A stretch of 64,000 bases of DNA from Pseudomonadota bacterium (GCA_020161065.1 JAIUPH010000034.1:1-64000), one strand, 5' to 3'. Positions 37,909 to 51,087 are shown, counted from the first letter of the stretch. Numbers and translations: made by a program. The notes: a model not told the origin generated them from the letters alone.

Positions 37909-40056
37909 TCAGGCCTGGCTCGCCCACCACGCACCGGTCACCGTCCGCAGCCGCGACGACACGAACACCGCGAGGTTGCGGTACAGCGCCGCCAGCAGCT
38001 CGGGGTGCTGCTGCTGCAGCGCCTGCAGGTCGTGCAGCGACAGCCGGTGCACGAGGGCCGGCTGGTCGGCCTCGGCATGCGCGCTGCGCGTGCCGCCCTG
38101 CAGCAGCCCGGCCTCGCCGAACATCATGCCCGGCGAGACGCTGACCAGCCGCCGGCCGTCGTCGTCGACGATGCTCACCGAGCCGGCCGACAGCAGGTAC
38201 AGCGCATCGGCCGCCTGCCCCCGGCTGAACAGGCGCTGGCCCATCGCCAGCGACAGCGGCTGCAGCCGAGCCATCACCAGCGCCTGCCAGGCCGGCGGCA
38301 GGCCCTGCAGCAGCAGGCTGTCGGCCGGCGCGGTGGGGGCCAGCAGCGCGTCGGCCTGCGCGCCCAGCAGGCGGCGCTCGGCGGCTTCCAGCGCGCGGTC
38401 GGCGTCGGGCCACAGCGGCAGTTCGTCGGCGATCACGGCCAGCGCCTGCGCCGGCGCCGAGGCCGGCGCCAGCCCGGCCAGCAGCACCGGCACGCCGCGC
38501 CGGTCCAGCGCCTGGCCGAGCGCGGCCATCGCCGCGGCGCCGCTTTCGTCGATCGAGCTGACGCGGCGCAGGTCGATCACCAGCACGCGCGCGTCGGGCT
38601 GCAGCGTGTCGGCCAGCGACTGCAATCGGTCGGCGTTGCCGAAGAAGAGCGCGCCTTCCAGCTCCCACAGCACGGCGCTGCGGCGCAGCGGCTGCAGCCG
38701 CTCTTCCAGCGCCGCCGGGTAGACGCGGCGCGACGGGCGCTCGGCCGCGTCGGCGCGCGTGCGCAGCAGCGAGCGGTTCATCATCGCGATGAAGACCGCC
38801 ATCGACAGCAGCACGCCGGCGGCCACGCCGACGGTGAAGCCGCGCCACAGCGTGACGGCGCACACCAGCGCCATCACCGCCAGCCCGCCGCGCAAGCCGC
38901 TGGCGTGGCTGCCGCGCTTCCAGGGGTTGAGCAGGCGCAGCGTCCAGCGGTCCAGCATGCCCCAGGCGATGACGATCACGATGGCCGCCAGCACCGGCAG
39001 CGGCAGCGGCGCCACCAGCGGCGCGGCGGCCACGAACACCAGCAGCAGCGCCAACCCGCCGGCCGCGGCGGCCAGCGCGCCGCGGCCGCCGGCGCGGTGG
39101 ATGGCGCCGGCGCGCGCCAGCTGCGCCACCGCGGGCAGCCCGGCCAGCACGCCGCACAGCACGTTGGCCGCGCCGATCGACAGCAACTCGTGCCGCGGAT
39201 CGTGGCGCTGCTGCAGCAAGGGGTCCAGCGCCTGGCGGTTGAGCGCCGACTCCAGGCTGCCGATCAGCGCCAGCACGACGGCGGTGCCGACCACCGCGTC
39301 GCCCTGCGCCAGCAGTCGCGCCCAGCCGTCGGGTGCGAACAGCGGCGCCAGCGCCAGCGGCTGTGGCCAGGCCGCCGGCACCGGCCCGACCACCGCGCCG
39401 AGTGCCGCGCCGGGCCACAGCGCCTGCGCCGCGGCGTATGCCGCGCTGCCCAGCACCAGCGCCAGCAGGGCCCAGGGCAGGCCGGGGCGGCGGCGGTCCA
39501 GCAGCAGGATCAGCGCCATGGTTCCCAGGCCCAGCGCCAGCGCGCCGGGCTGCCAGGCCGGCGACAGCCAGCGCGCCAGCGGCGTGCCCGCCGGCAGCCC
39601 CAGCAGCAATGGCACCTGGCTGATCGCCATCAGCAGCGCCACGCCGTTGATGAAGCCGGCCAGCACCGGCCGCGGCACCTGGCGCACCAGCGGCGCCAGC
39701 CCGAACAGGGCGCCGGCCACCTGCAGCAATCCGCTCAACATCAAGGCCAGGCCGCCGGCGGCCAGCGCCCACGCGGCGTCGGGCCGCGCCGCCATCTGGC
39801 CGGCGAAGAAGCCGGCGAGGATCAGCGCCGTCGTCATGCTGGGCCCGGCGGCCGGCAGCGCGGCGCGGCTGAACAGCGCGTAGGCCACGGCCGCCAGCCC
39901 GCAGGTGACCGCGGTGGCCGCCAGCCCGCTGGCCGCGCCGCCGGCGCCCAGCGGCGCATGCGCCACCAGCGCCTGCGAGACCATCAGCGCCAGCGTGGCC
40001 AGCGAGCCGACGACGCCGGCCAGCGTCTCGCGCAAGGGGGCGGCGGGCGCGGTCAT
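37909..40056 (-). CDS. SulP-family anion transporter with STAS and cyclic-nucleotide-binding domains
   Basis: A 715-residue inner-membrane protein. The first about 400 residues hold 12-14 hydrophobic segments of the SulP core. A STAS domain follows ([19 protein letters not shown], about 505-600), then a C-terminal cyclic-nucleotide-binding domain (about 615-715; [19 protein letters not shown] with the phosphate-binding Glu and Arg). SulP proteins carry sulfate, bicarbonate or other anions; the added domain suggests gating by cAMP or similar. Substrate is not deducible. Start ATG at 40056; a hairpin region and yebC lie upstream on the other strand. Confidence 0.9.
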   Translation of the reverse strand: MTAPAAPLRETLAGVVGSLATLALMVSQALVAHAPLGAGGAASGLAATAVTCGLAAVAYALFSRAALPAAGPSMTTALILAGFFAGQMAARPDAAWALAAGGLALMLSGLLQVAGALFGLAPLVRQVPRPVLAGFINGVALLMAISQVPLLLGLPAGTPLARWLSPAWQPGALALGLGTMALILLLDRRRPGLPWALLALVLGSAAYAAAQALWPGAALGAVVGPVPAAWPQPLALAPLFAPDGWARLLAQGDAVVGTAVVLALIGSLESALNRQALDPLLQQRHDPRHELLSIGAANVLCGVLAGLPAVAQLARAGAIHRAGGRGALAAAAGGLALLLVFVAAAPLVAPLPLPVLAAIVIVIAWGMLDRWTLRLLNPWKRGSHASGLRGGLAVMALVCAVTLWRGFTVGVAAGVLLSMAVFIAMMNRSLLRTRADAAERPSRRVYPAALEERLQPLRRSAVLWELEGALFFGNADRLQSLADTLQPDARVLVIDLRRVSSIDESGAAAMAALGQALDRRGVPVLLAGLAPASAPAQALAVIADELPLWPDADRALEAAERRLLGAQADALLAPTAPADSLLLQGLPPAWQALVMARLQPLSLAMGQRLFSRGQAADALYLLSAGSVSIVDDDGRRLVSVSPGMMFGEAGLLQGGTRSAHAEADQPALVHRLSLHDLQALQQQHPELLAALYRNLAVFVSSRLRTVTGAWWASQA

Positions 40057-40090
40057 GAGGCCGCAGTGTGGCGCAAGGGGGGCGACCCTG

Positions 40091-40194
40091 GCGCAGCCCG
40101 GACCTGGGGGCCCTCTCAAGTTGATCCGGCTCCGCCGGTCAACTTGATCCCCCTCGGGGGGCGGGCCGGGCGCAGCCCGGACCTGGGGGCCCTC
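40091..40194. repeat. Direct repeat pair flanking a hairpin upstream of yebC
   Basis: The 25-base sequence GCGCAGCCCGGACCTGGGGG plus CCCTC occurs at 40091-40115 and again at 40170-40194. Between them, 40116-40147 forms a hairpin (TCAAGTTGA...TCAACTTGA with CCGGC/GCCGG) of the same design as the one at 29258. The function is unknown; the block sits between the SulP and yebC starts. Confidence 0.8.
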
Positions 40195-40254
40195 GGTAGA
40201 ATCCCGCACCCCAGCAGCACCGCGCCAGGCGCGGTCAGGAGCCGAAGAAGCACC

Positions 40255-43764
<3,510 letters not shown>

Positions 43765-43776
43765 ACCGGGAGCTGA

Positions 43777-44439
43777 ATGGACATCCGCAAGCTGCAACGG
43801 GCCATCGTCGATGGCCTCGAAGACGTGAAGGCGCAGAACATCGCGATCTTCAACACCGAGCACCTGTCCCCTCTGTTCGAGCGCGTGATCATCGCCTCGG
43901 GCACCAGCAACCGGCAGACCAAGGCGCTGGCCTCCAGCGTGCGCGAGTCGGTCAAGAAGCGCGGCATGGACGTGCTGCGCACCGAGGGCGAGGACAACGG
44001 CGAGTGGATCATCGTCGACTGCGGTGCCGCGGTGGCGCACATCATGCAGCCGGCCATCCGCGACTACTACCACCTCGAAGAGATCTGGGGCGGCAAGGCC
44101 GTGAAGATGAAGCTGGCCGACGGCAAGGCCGTGGCGCTGCCCAAGGCCAGCGAGGACGCTTCGGCGCCGCCGCCGCGCCAGCCGGCCGCCAAGGCGGGCA
44201 AGGCCGCGCCGCCGGCGCGCAAGGCCGCCGCGAAGAAGGCGCCGGCCCGCAAGGCGCCGGGCCGCGCAGCGCCGGGCCGCCCCGCGGCGGCCGGCAAGGC
44301 GCCGGCAAGGCATGCCGTGGCGAAGAAGGCCGCGCTGAAGCAGGCCGCGCCGAAGCAGGCCGCTCCCAAGAAGCCCGCGGCCAAGCAGTCCGCGGCGAAG
44401 AAGCCCGCCGCCCGCAAGACGCCGGCCCGCCGGCCTTGA
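43777..44439 (+). CDS. rsfS: Ribosomal silencing factor RsfS with histone-H1-like tail
   Basis: RsfS binds L14 on the 50S subunit and blocks subunit joining in starvation. The first about 115 residues are the normal domain ([46 protein letters not shown]). The remaining about 100 residues are a Lys/Ala/Pro repeat ([15 protein letters not shown] units) like a histone-H1 or PhaF-type tail, nearly doubling the usual length. The tail could bind RNA or DNA. The gene lies in the conserved nadD-rsfS-rlmH order. Confidence 0.94.
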   Translation: MDIRKLQRAIVDGLEDVKAQNIAIFNTEHLSPLFERVIIASGTSNRQTKALASSVRESVKKRGMDVLRTEGEDNGEWIIVDCGAAVAHIMQPAIRDYYHLEEIWGGKAVKMKLADGKAVALPKASEDASAPPPRQPAAKAGKAAPPARKAAAKKAPARKAPGRAAPGRPAAAGKAPARHAVAKKAALKQAAPKQAAPKKPAAKQSAAKKPAARKTPARRP

Positions 44440-44443
44440 GCGC

Positions 44444-44923
44444 ATGAAGCTGCTGGTGGTGGCCGTCGGCCAGCGCCAGCCGGCCTGGGCCGACGAGGCC
44501 TGGGCCGACTTCGCCAAGCGCTTTCCGCCCGAGATGCGGCTGGAGCTGAAGGCGCTGAAGGCCGAGCCGCGCAGCGGCGGCAAATCGGCGGCGCAATGCA
44601 TGCAGGCCGAAGCGCAGCGCTTCGAGACCGCCTTGCTGAAAGACGCGCGCGGCGCCCGCCGCGTGCTGCTGGACGAGCACGGCACCCGGCTGAGCAGCGC
44701 GCAACTCGCCGAGCGGCTGGCCTTCTGGCGCGGCGACGGGCGCGACGTGTCCTTGCTGATCGGCGGCCCCGACGGCATCGCGCCGGCGCTGAAATCAACG
44801 TGCGACGAAAGCCTGCGGCTGTCGGACCTGACGCTGCCGCACGCCTTCGCCCGCGTGCTGCTGGCCGAGGCGCTGTACCGCGCCTGGTCGCTGCTGGACG
44901 GGCATCCGTATCACCGCGAATAG
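44444..44923 (+). CDS. rlmH: 23S rRNA (pseudouridine1915-N3)-methyltransferase
   Basis: SPOUT methyltransferase for pseudouridine 1915 in 23S rRNA. 159 residues. The SAM knot shows LLIGGPDGI and the C-terminal [20 protein letters not shown]. Its last 13 bases overlap the convergent ABC ATPase gene. Confidence 0.96.
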   Translation: MKLLVVAVGQRQPAWADEAWADFAKRFPPEMRLELKALKAEPRSGGKSAAQCMQAEAQRFETALLKDARGARRVLLDEHGTRLSSAQLAERLAFWRGDGRDVSLLIGGPDGIAPALKSTCDESLRLSDLTLPHAFARVLLAEALYRAWSLLDGHPYHRE

Positions 44924-45564
44924 CCGCCGTCGGCGAGCAGCGCATCCAGGTCCAGCCGCTGCGCGCGCGCTTCGGCGCTGCCCAGCGGCTCGTGGCTGGT
45001 GACGATGCAGCAGCGGCTGCCGTCGTCGGCCAGCGCCGCCAGGGCCTGGCTCACCACGCGGGCCGAACGCAGGTCCAGCGCGGCCAGCGGCTCGTCGAGC
45101 AGCAGCACCGGCGTGCCCACCGCCAGCGCCACGCACAGCCCCAGCTTGCGCCCGCTGCCGGTGGACAACTGGTCGATGCGGCGGCCGAGAAACGGCGTCA
45201 GCCCCAAGGCTTCCACCCAGCCCGGCAGCGCCTGCGGCTGCAGCGTCGGGTACAGCCCGGCGATGAAGTCGAAGTACTCCGCCGGCTTCAGATGGCCGAA
45301 GGCGATGGGCTCGGCGCCGCTCCAGAACAGCTGGCGCCGGTAGTCCAGCGGCGCCTCGTGCGCGGCGATGCCGCGGCAGCGCAGCGTGCCGGCCGCGGGC
45401 GTCAGCGCGCCGGCCAGCAGCTTCAGCAGCGTGGTCTTGCCGCTGCCGTTGCCACCCTGCACCCAGGTCAGGCCGGGGCCGAAGGCGTGCGACCAGTGCC
45501 GGAACAAGGGCCGGCCCGGCCAGCCGAAGCTCAAGCCTTCGGCGCTGAGCAGGGCGGCCGTCAT
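44911..45564 (-). CDS. ABC transporter ATP-binding protein
   Basis: A 217-residue ABC ATPase, similar in build to CcmA-type exporters. Walker A is [12 protein letters not shown] (about 37-48), the signature is an unusual LSTGSGRK rather than LSGGQ, Walker B is [12 protein letters not shown], and the H-loop is VTSHE. The start overlaps the stop of the membrane-protein gene, so they form one transporter. The pair interrupts the usual rlmH-maf order. Substrate unknown. Confidence 0.88.
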   Translation of the reverse strand: MTAALLSAEGLSFGWPGRPLFRHWSHAFGPGLTWVQGGNGSGKTTLLKLLAGALTPAAGTLRCRGIAAHEAPLDYRRQLFWSGAEPIAFGHLKPAEYFDFIAGLYPTLQPQALPGWVEALGLTPFLGRRIDQLSTGSGRKLGLCVALAVGTPVLLLDEPLAALDLRSARVVSQALAALADDGSRCCIVTSHEPLGSAEARAQRLDLDALLADGGYSR

Positions 45565-46342
45565 GCCGGCACCGATTCCCAGGCCGTGGCGCACAGCAGC
45601 GCGGCGCAAAGCAGCCAGCGCATGGCGCGCGTGGCGGGCGCCTCGTCGTTCGAAGCCAACGCTTGAATCAAGCTGCTGGCGATCAGCACCAGCCCATACA
45701 ACAGCGCCGGCAGCGCGCGCGCGCCGACGCCGGCCAGCGTCACCGCCAGCACCGGCAGCGCCAGCAGCAGCGGCAGCAAGGCCACGGCGGCGCCGGCGCG
45801 TTCCAACTGGCGGGCGGCCAGCGGCAGCGCGGCGCCGGCCGCCTGCCAAGGCGAGTGCATCTGCCGCAGGCGTTGGCGCAGCAAGGCCACCAGCGGCAGC
45901 GACAACAAGGCCAGCACGGCCAAGCCCGGCCCTTGCACGGCCGGATCGGCCCAGGGGCTGGCCGCCAGCGCCGGCATGGCCGCGCCGCCCAGCAACAGCA
46001 GCAAGGCGCTGCCGCGCCCGGCGCGGCGCCGCAGCGGCAGCCACAGCAAGGCATGCGACCAGTGACGCGGGCGAACGGCGGCGATCGCGTCCGGCCGTGT
46101 CTTCGTGGCGATGAGCCGAGCGGGCCGCGCAGCGCGACGCCGCGTCCAGCCCATCAGCGCCAGCCCCAGCGCCAGGGCCAGCCCCAGCGCCAGCACCCAA
46201 CCCAGGGCGGCCAGCACGGCCGTGGCCGCCGGCGCCGCAGGGCGTGCGCGCAGCAGCCAGAGCGCCAGCCCCAGCGGCGCAGCGCCAGCAGCAGCACCCG
46301 GCGCGCGTGGCGCAGGCGCATGCGGTGGTAGGTCAGAGCCAT
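45561..46342 (-). CDS. ABC transporter membrane protein, possible frameshift near 46265
   Basis: A hydrophobic protein with about six membrane segments, coupled to the ATPase at 45564. Downstream of about 46265 the frame ending at 45561 is convincing (LGLALWLLRARP, then repeated Leu/Ala helices). Upstream, the convincing start (MALTYHRMRLRHARRVLLLA, ATG at 46342) is in another frame. Joining the two at the Arg-Arg-Trp-Gly stretch gives a smooth N-terminus, so a one-base shift or a sequencing error is likely. Without it the protein would need a start in Pro/Ala-rich sequence with no membrane-protein features. Confidence 0.65.
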
Positions 46343-46399
46343 CGCCGCATTGAACCACGCAGGCCGGCCTCGGTGGCGCGGCACGCCACAATCGCCGCC

Positions 46400-47092
46400 A
46401 TGCACTTGCCGCGCCAGCACGACTTCGTCTACCTGGCCAGCCAGAGCCCGCGCCGCGCCCAGTTGCTTGATCAGTTGGGCGTGGCGCACCGCCCGCTGCT
46501 GGCCGCCGCCGACGAAGACGCCGAGGCGCTGGAAGCCGAGCGCGCCGGCGAGTGGCCGCGCGACTACGTGCAGCGCGTGACGCTGGCCAAGCTGGCCGCC
46601 GCGCAACGGCGAGCGCGCGAGCGCGGCCTGCCGCCGGCGCCCATCCTCGCGGCCGACACCACGGTGGCCTTGGGCCGGCGCATCCTCGGCAAGCCGCGCG
46701 ACGCGGCCGATGCGGCGGCGATGCTGGCCGCGCTGTCGGGCCGCGGCCACCGCGTGCTGACCGCGGTGGCGCTGGCCTGGGGTGCGCGCGGCCGGCAGCG
46801 GCGGCTGCTGCTGAACGAATCGCGCGTGCACCTGGCGCCGCTGCCGCCCGCGGTGATCGAACGCTACGTCGCCGGCGGCGAACCGATGGGCAAGGCCGGC
46901 GCCTACGCGATCCAGGGCGCCATCGCCGGCTGGATCCGCCGCATCGACGGCAGCCACAGCGGCATCATGGGCCTGCCGCTGTTCGAGACGGCGCAGTTGC
47001 TGGCCGCCGCGCGCGTGGCGCTGCCGATGGCGCCGTTGGCACCCTCGAACCGGGGGGGGCGGGGCTCCGTCGGCGGCGACGGCCGCTCCTAG
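46400..47092 (+). CDS. maf: Maf-type nucleotide pyrophosphatase
   Basis: House-cleaning pyrophosphatase for dTTP, UTP and modified nucleotides. 230 residues. Motifs SQSPRRAQLLDQLG, AADTTVALGRRILGKP, and the C-terminal IDGSHSGIMGLPLFET are present; the last is of the YhdE kind. Divergent from the ABC membrane gene, 57 bases apart. In the related cluster it normally follows rlmH. Confidence 0.94.
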   Translation: MHLPRQHDFVYLASQSPRRAQLLDQLGVAHRPLLAAADEDAEALEAERAGEWPRDYVQRVTLAKLAAAQRRARERGLPPAPILAADTTVALGRRILGKPRDAADAAAMLAALSGRGHRVLTAVALAWGARGRQRRLLLNESRVHLAPLPPAVIERYVAGGEPMGKAGAYAIQGAIAGWIRRIDGSHSGIMGLPLFETAQLLAAARVALPMAPLAPSNRGGRGSVGGDGRS

Positions 47093-47133
47093 AATTTTCC
47101 GCAGCGACCCGCCGGGTCTGCGACGAGGGAGTG

Positions 47134-47856
47134 ATGTCGATGTTCAAGCGTCTCCATGCCTTGGCCCTGGCGGCCGCCACCGCGTGCGCCTTGCCGGCCG
47201 CGGCCGCCACGGTCACGGTGTATTCGAACAATTTCGATGCGCCGGCCGTCACCGCCGGTGGCACGACGGCGGTCTTCAGCGATGCCGGCGGCGGCCTGCA
47301 GGCCACCGACCCGGCGTACAACGCCACCTACGGCAACGTCTTCCGCAATTCGACCACCGGCGAGACGACGCTGACGCTGTCCAACCTGCCGGCGCACACC
47401 AGCCTGAGCCTGGGTTACCTGCTGGCCTTCCTCGATTCGTGGGACAGCATCAACGGCACGGTCACGCCCGACCTGCTGACCTTCTCCATCGACGGCGTGG
47501 TGGTCGGCAACTACACGTACGACAACGCGTCCGGCGGGATCACGCAGATCGGCGGCGGCAAGCTGGTGGCGGCGTACACCCAGTTCGACGTCAACTACTA
47601 CTACAGCGACAGCATCGCCGACATGACCGGCGACCCGGCGCTGACGATCGCGCACACCGCATCGTCCATCACCTTCGGCTGGCAGGTCGGCGGCAACGGC
47701 TGGCAGGGCGGCGACGACGAAGCGTGGGGCATGGACAACCTGCGCGTCACCGTCAACACGACCGCCGGCAGCACCGTGCCCGAGCCCGCCTCGCTGGCCT
47801 TGCTGGCCCTGGCGGCGGCAGGCGCCGGCATCGCACGCCGCCGCCGCCGCGGCTGA
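47134..47856 (+). CDS. PEP-CTERM sorting-domain protein
   Basis: An exported 240-residue protein. Signal peptide at 1-25 (cleavage near AAA/TVT), a beta-rich body with many Thr, Asn and aromatic residues, and a C-terminal sorting signal: VPEPASLALLAL, a transmembrane helix and an Arg cluster. PEP-CTERM proteins are processed by exosortase and usually accompany exopolysaccharide export, so the genome should carry epsH/xrtA elsewhere. GAGGGAG precedes the ATG. It is inserted between maf and rng, which are normally adjacent. Confidence 0.9.
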   Translation: MSMFKRLHALALAAATACALPAAAATVTVYSNNFDAPAVTAGGTTAVFSDAGGGLQATDPAYNATYGNVFRNSTTGETTLTLSNLPAHTSLSLGYLLAFLDSWDSINGTVTPDLLTFSIDGVVVGNYTYDNASGGITQIGGGKLVAAYTQFDVNYYYSDSIADMTGDPALTIAHTASSITFGWQVGGNGWQGGDDEAWGMDNLRVTVNTTAGSTVPEPASLALLALAAAGAGIARRRRRG

Positions 47857-47910
47857 AGCCGCCGCTGGAGCCGACGCCGAAGCCGACGCCCCCCGGCGAC
47901 CCCGCCCATC

Positions 47911-47942
47911 CGAAGGCCCGGCCCGCAAGGACCGGGCCTTCG
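47911..47942 (+). terminator. Stem-loop after the PEP-CTERM gene
   Basis: 11-base arms, CGAAGGCCCGG and CCGGGCCTTCG, around a 10-base loop. It lies 55 bases after the stop and 27 before rng. There is no strong T-tract. Confidence 0.6.
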
Positions 47943-47968
47943 CCGTTGTCCGTTCTAGACTGCGCCAC

Positions 47969-49456
47969 ATGGCCAGCCAAGACATCCTGATCAACTGGGC
48001 CCCGCAGGAGACGCGGGTGGCGATCATCGAGAACGGCGCCGTGCAGGAACTGCACATCGAGCGCACCCTCGAGCGCGGCCAGGTCGGCAACGTCTACCTG
48101 GGCAAGGTGGTGCGCGTGCTGCCGGGCATGCAAAGCGCGTTCGTCGACGTCGGGCTGGAGCGCGCGGCCTTCCTGCACGTGGCCGACCTGCACCCGCATT
48201 CGGGCGGCTGGAACGGCGGCGGCAACCGCGGCGACCCGCTGCCGCCGATCGAGCGGCAGGTCTTCGAAGGCCAGACGCTGACGGTGCAGGTCATCAAGGA
48301 CGCCATCGGCACCAAGGGCGCGCGGCTGTCCACGCAGATCAGCATCGCCGGGCGCATGCTGGTCTTCCTGCCGCAGGACAACCACATCGGCATCAGCCAG
48401 AAGATCGGCAGCCCCGAGCTGCGCGACCAGCTGCGCAGCCGCATGCTGGCGCTGGTGGGCCGGCCGGAAGACGGTGGCGGCGGCGGCTTCATCCTGCGCA
48501 CCAACGCCGAGGAAGCCAGCGACACCGAGCTGGCCGACGACATCGCCTACCTGCGCAAGGCCTGGGAGCTGATCCGCGAGCGCAGCCACTGCCTGCCGGC
48601 GGGCAGCCTGCTGCACCAGGACCTGAGCCTGGCCGAGCGCGTGCTGCGCGACCTCAGCACCGAGGCCACGCAGGCCATCCGCATCGACAGCAAGATGCAG
48701 TTCGACGCGCTGCACGCCTTCGGCGAGACCTACATGCCCGGCGCCGTGGCCAAGCTGGAGCACTACAAGGGCGAGCGGCCGATCTTCGACCTCTTCGGCA
48801 TCGAGGAAGAGATCGCGCGCGCGCTGTCGCGCCGCGTCGACCTGAAGAGCGGCGGCTACGTCATCTTCGACCAGACCGAGGCGCTGACCACGGTGGACGT
48901 CAACACCGGCGGCTTCGTCGGCGCGCGCAACTTCGACGACACCATCTTCAAGACCAACCTCGAAGCGGCCGGCGCCATCGCGCGCCAGCTGCGGCTGCGC
49001 AACCTGGGCGGCATCATCATCGTCGACTTCATCGACATGGCGCGCGAAGAGCACCAGCAGGCCGTGCTGGCCGAGTTCCGCAAGCAGCTCAGCCGCGACC
49101 GCACGCGCACCACGGTGAGCGGATTTACGCAGCTGGGCCTGGTGGAGATGACGCGCAAGCGCACCCGCGAAAGCCTGGCCCATATGCTGTGCGAGCCCTG
49201 CCCCACCTGCCAGGGCCGCGGCCAGGTGAAGACCGCGCGCAGCGTCTGCTACGACATCCTGCGCGAGATCCTGCGCGAGGCGCGCCAGTTCAACCCCAGG
49301 GAATTCCGCGTCGTCGCCAGCGCCGCCGTCGTCGAGACGCTGCTCGACGAGGAAAGCGTGCACCTCGCGGGCCTGAGCGAATTCATCGGCAAGCCCATCA
49401 GCCTGAGCGCGGAGCCGACGATGAATCCGGAGCAGTACGACATCGTTTTGCTATGA
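47969..49456 (+). CDS. rng: Ribonuclease G
   Basis: Endoribonuclease of the RNase E/G family, for 16S rRNA 5' maturation and mRNA decay. 495 residues: S1-like region (GNVYLGKVVRVLPGMQSAFVD), 5' sensor and DNase I-like catalytic region with Asp residues in TTVDVNTGGFVG and IIIVDFIDM, then the zinc link with Cys-Pro-Thr-Cys (CEPCPTCQG). The last codons (PEQYDIVLL) are repeated in diverged form at 53983, indicating that an island entered here. Confidence 0.97.
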   Translation: MASQDILINWAPQETRVAIIENGAVQELHIERTLERGQVGNVYLGKVVRVLPGMQSAFVDVGLERAAFLHVADLHPHSGGWNGGGNRGDPLPPIERQVFEGQTLTVQVIKDAIGTKGARLSTQISIAGRMLVFLPQDNHIGISQKIGSPELRDQLRSRMLALVGRPEDGGGGGFILRTNAEEASDTELADDIAYLRKAWELIRERSHCLPAGSLLHQDLSLAERVLRDLSTEATQAIRIDSKMQFDALHAFGETYMPGAVAKLEHYKGERPIFDLFGIEEEIARALSRRVDLKSGGYVIFDQTEALTTVDVNTGGFVGARNFDDTIFKTNLEAAGAIARQLRLRNLGGIIIVDFIDMAREEHQQAVLAEFRKQLSRDRTRTTVSGFTQLGLVEMTRKRTRESLAHMLCEPCPTCQGRGQVKTARSVCYDILREILREARQFNPREFRVVASAAVVETLLDEESVHLAGLSEFIGKPISLSAEPTMNPEQYDIVLL

Positions 49457-49515
49457 CTTTCGAGGCGTCTCGACGCGCCTCAATTGCCACGCGCCAACGC
49501 CTGTCACATCAAGAT

Positions 49516-49548
49516 TGGGTAGCTGTCTGGGTAGCTAGATGGGTAGCT
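49516..49548. repeat. Three TGGGTAGCT repeats at 12-base spacing
   Basis: TGGGTAGCT occurs at 49516, 49528 and 49540. Two more copies at the same spacing occur at the other end of the island (53901 and 53913). Together they look like integrase arm-type sites beside att sites. Confidence 0.75.
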
Positions 49549-49616
49549 AGCGACCCCAGAGCAGGGCAGGAGAAATGGAGATGGCTAGCAAGGAAGGCGC
49601 TCTCTCGGACCTGCGT

Positions 49617-50554
49617 CTGTCCTGCGCCACATCCGCCCGAAACTGGCCTGCGTGGGCTGCCAGCGCGTGTTCCAGGCCGCCGCGCCGAGCCGGCCCATTG
49701 CCCGGGGACTGCCGGGGCCGGCGTTGATGGCGCACGTCATGGTCTCCAAGTACTGCGACCATCAACCCCTGTACCGGCAAAGCGGCATCTACGCGCGCGA
49801 GCGCGTCGAGCTCGACCGCTCCACGCTGGCCGGCTGGGTGGACAAGGGCGACGAGTTGATCGACCCGCTGATCGAAGCGGTCCGGCGCTACGTGCTGGCC
49901 GCGGGCAAGATCCACGGTGACGACACGCCGGTGAAGGTGCTGGCGCCCGGCGCTGGCAAGACTCGCACCGGCCGGCTGTGGGTGTACGTGCGCGACAATC
50001 GACCGGCAGGCGACGCATCCCCGCGTGCGGCCTGGTTCGTTTACTCGCCCGACCGCGGCGGCGAGCATCCGCAGGCGCACCTGCGCGGGTTCAATGGGGC
50101 GCTGCAGGCCGATGCGTACAGCGGCTGGCCCCGGATCTACGCGAGCGGCGACGTCCAGGAGGTGGCGTGCTGGGCGCATGCCCGCCGGCCCTGGTGGGAG
50201 TTGTTCAAGAGCACGGGCCGGGATCCGAACAGCCTGGCGGGGCAGGCGCTGCAGCGCATCCGCGCGCTCTACGAGATCGAGGACGACATCCGTGGCAAGG
50301 CGCCGCAGATGCGCAAGGCACAGCGCCAGGCGCGCGCTGGACCGCTGCTCGAGCAGATGCGCCAGTGGCTGGAGGGTCTGCTCGGCTGCGAACGCGCGGC
50401 GGCGTTCTACAGCCTGGTGGAGACGGCCAAGCTCAACGGCCTGGACCCCGAGGACTACCTGCGCCAGGTGTTCGAGCGCATCGCCGAGCATCCGATCAAC
50501 CGTATCGACGAGTTGCTGCCGTGGAACATCGGTCGGCCGCTGCGGCCACGATAG
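49617..50554 (+). pseudogene. IS66 transposase TnpC, truncated and internally deleted
   Basis: It starts inside the zinc-finger region (VLRHIRPKLACVGCQ) and continues through the first two catalytic blocks (KIHGDDTPVKVL; ALQADAYSGW). Between QWLEGLL and GCERAAAFYSLV about 60-70 residues are missing compared with the family, including the DNNAAERAL-type block carrying the catalytic Glu. The C-terminus (HPINRIDELLPWNI) is normal. The deletion is in frame, so a protein could be made but not transpose. Confidence 0.85.
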
Positions 50555-50571
50555 TACGGCAAGATGGTCGC

Positions 50572-51087
50572 ATGAACGATCCCGGCATCGATCCGCGGCT
50601 GCTGGAGGTGCTGCAGCACGCCAGCAACCTGCAGCTGTTCCAGTTGAACTCCGTGATCGAGCGCATGCTGGCCGACCCGAAGCGCATCGTGCAGGTGCGC
50701 AAGGACCTGCACATCGGACAGACGGTTCGCTTCATGGACTGGCGCGACGGCCGCATGCGGTTGGGCAAGATCATCGCGATGAAGGACACACAACTGACCG
50801 TGCACGAGGACGGCACGCGCAGTTCGTGGACGGTGCCTTACACGGCGGTGGAGCCGCCGGCACCGGGCGCCGCAAGGCCAGCAGCGCCCCCAGAGCCGCC
50901 ACCACCGCCGCGCGCCGGCCGCAACGACTTCCGCTGCGGCGAGAAGGTGGCCTTCGAGGACAAGCACCTCAATACGGTCGTCGGGACCATCGTGCGCATC
51001 AACCAGCGCACCGCCTCGATCGATCCCGGTGACGGCACCACCTGGCGGGTGGGCTTCGCGCTGCTGCGGCACGTGGTCGACATCTGA
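50572..51087 (+). CDS. IS66-associated hypothetical protein with two KOW/SH3-like modules
   Basis: A 171-residue protein. After a helical N-terminus (DPRLLEVLQHASNLQLFQLNSVIERML) come two similar beta modules: IGQTVRFMDWRDGRMRLGKI (about 51-95) and CGEKVAFEDKHLNTVVGTIV (about 126-170), separated by a Pro-rich linker. They resemble KOW/SH3-like barrels that bind nucleic acid or protein. It lies inside the IS boundary, 18 bases past tnpC, so it is probably a passenger gene. Function unknown. Confidence 0.65.
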   Translation: MNDPGIDPRLLEVLQHASNLQLFQLNSVIERMLADPKRIVQVRKDLHIGQTVRFMDWRDGRMRLGKIIAMKDTQLTVHEDGTRSSWTVPYTAVEPPAPGAARPAAPPEPPPPPRAGRNDFRCGEKVAFEDKHLNTVVGTIVRINQRTASIDPGDGTTWRVGFALLRHVVDI

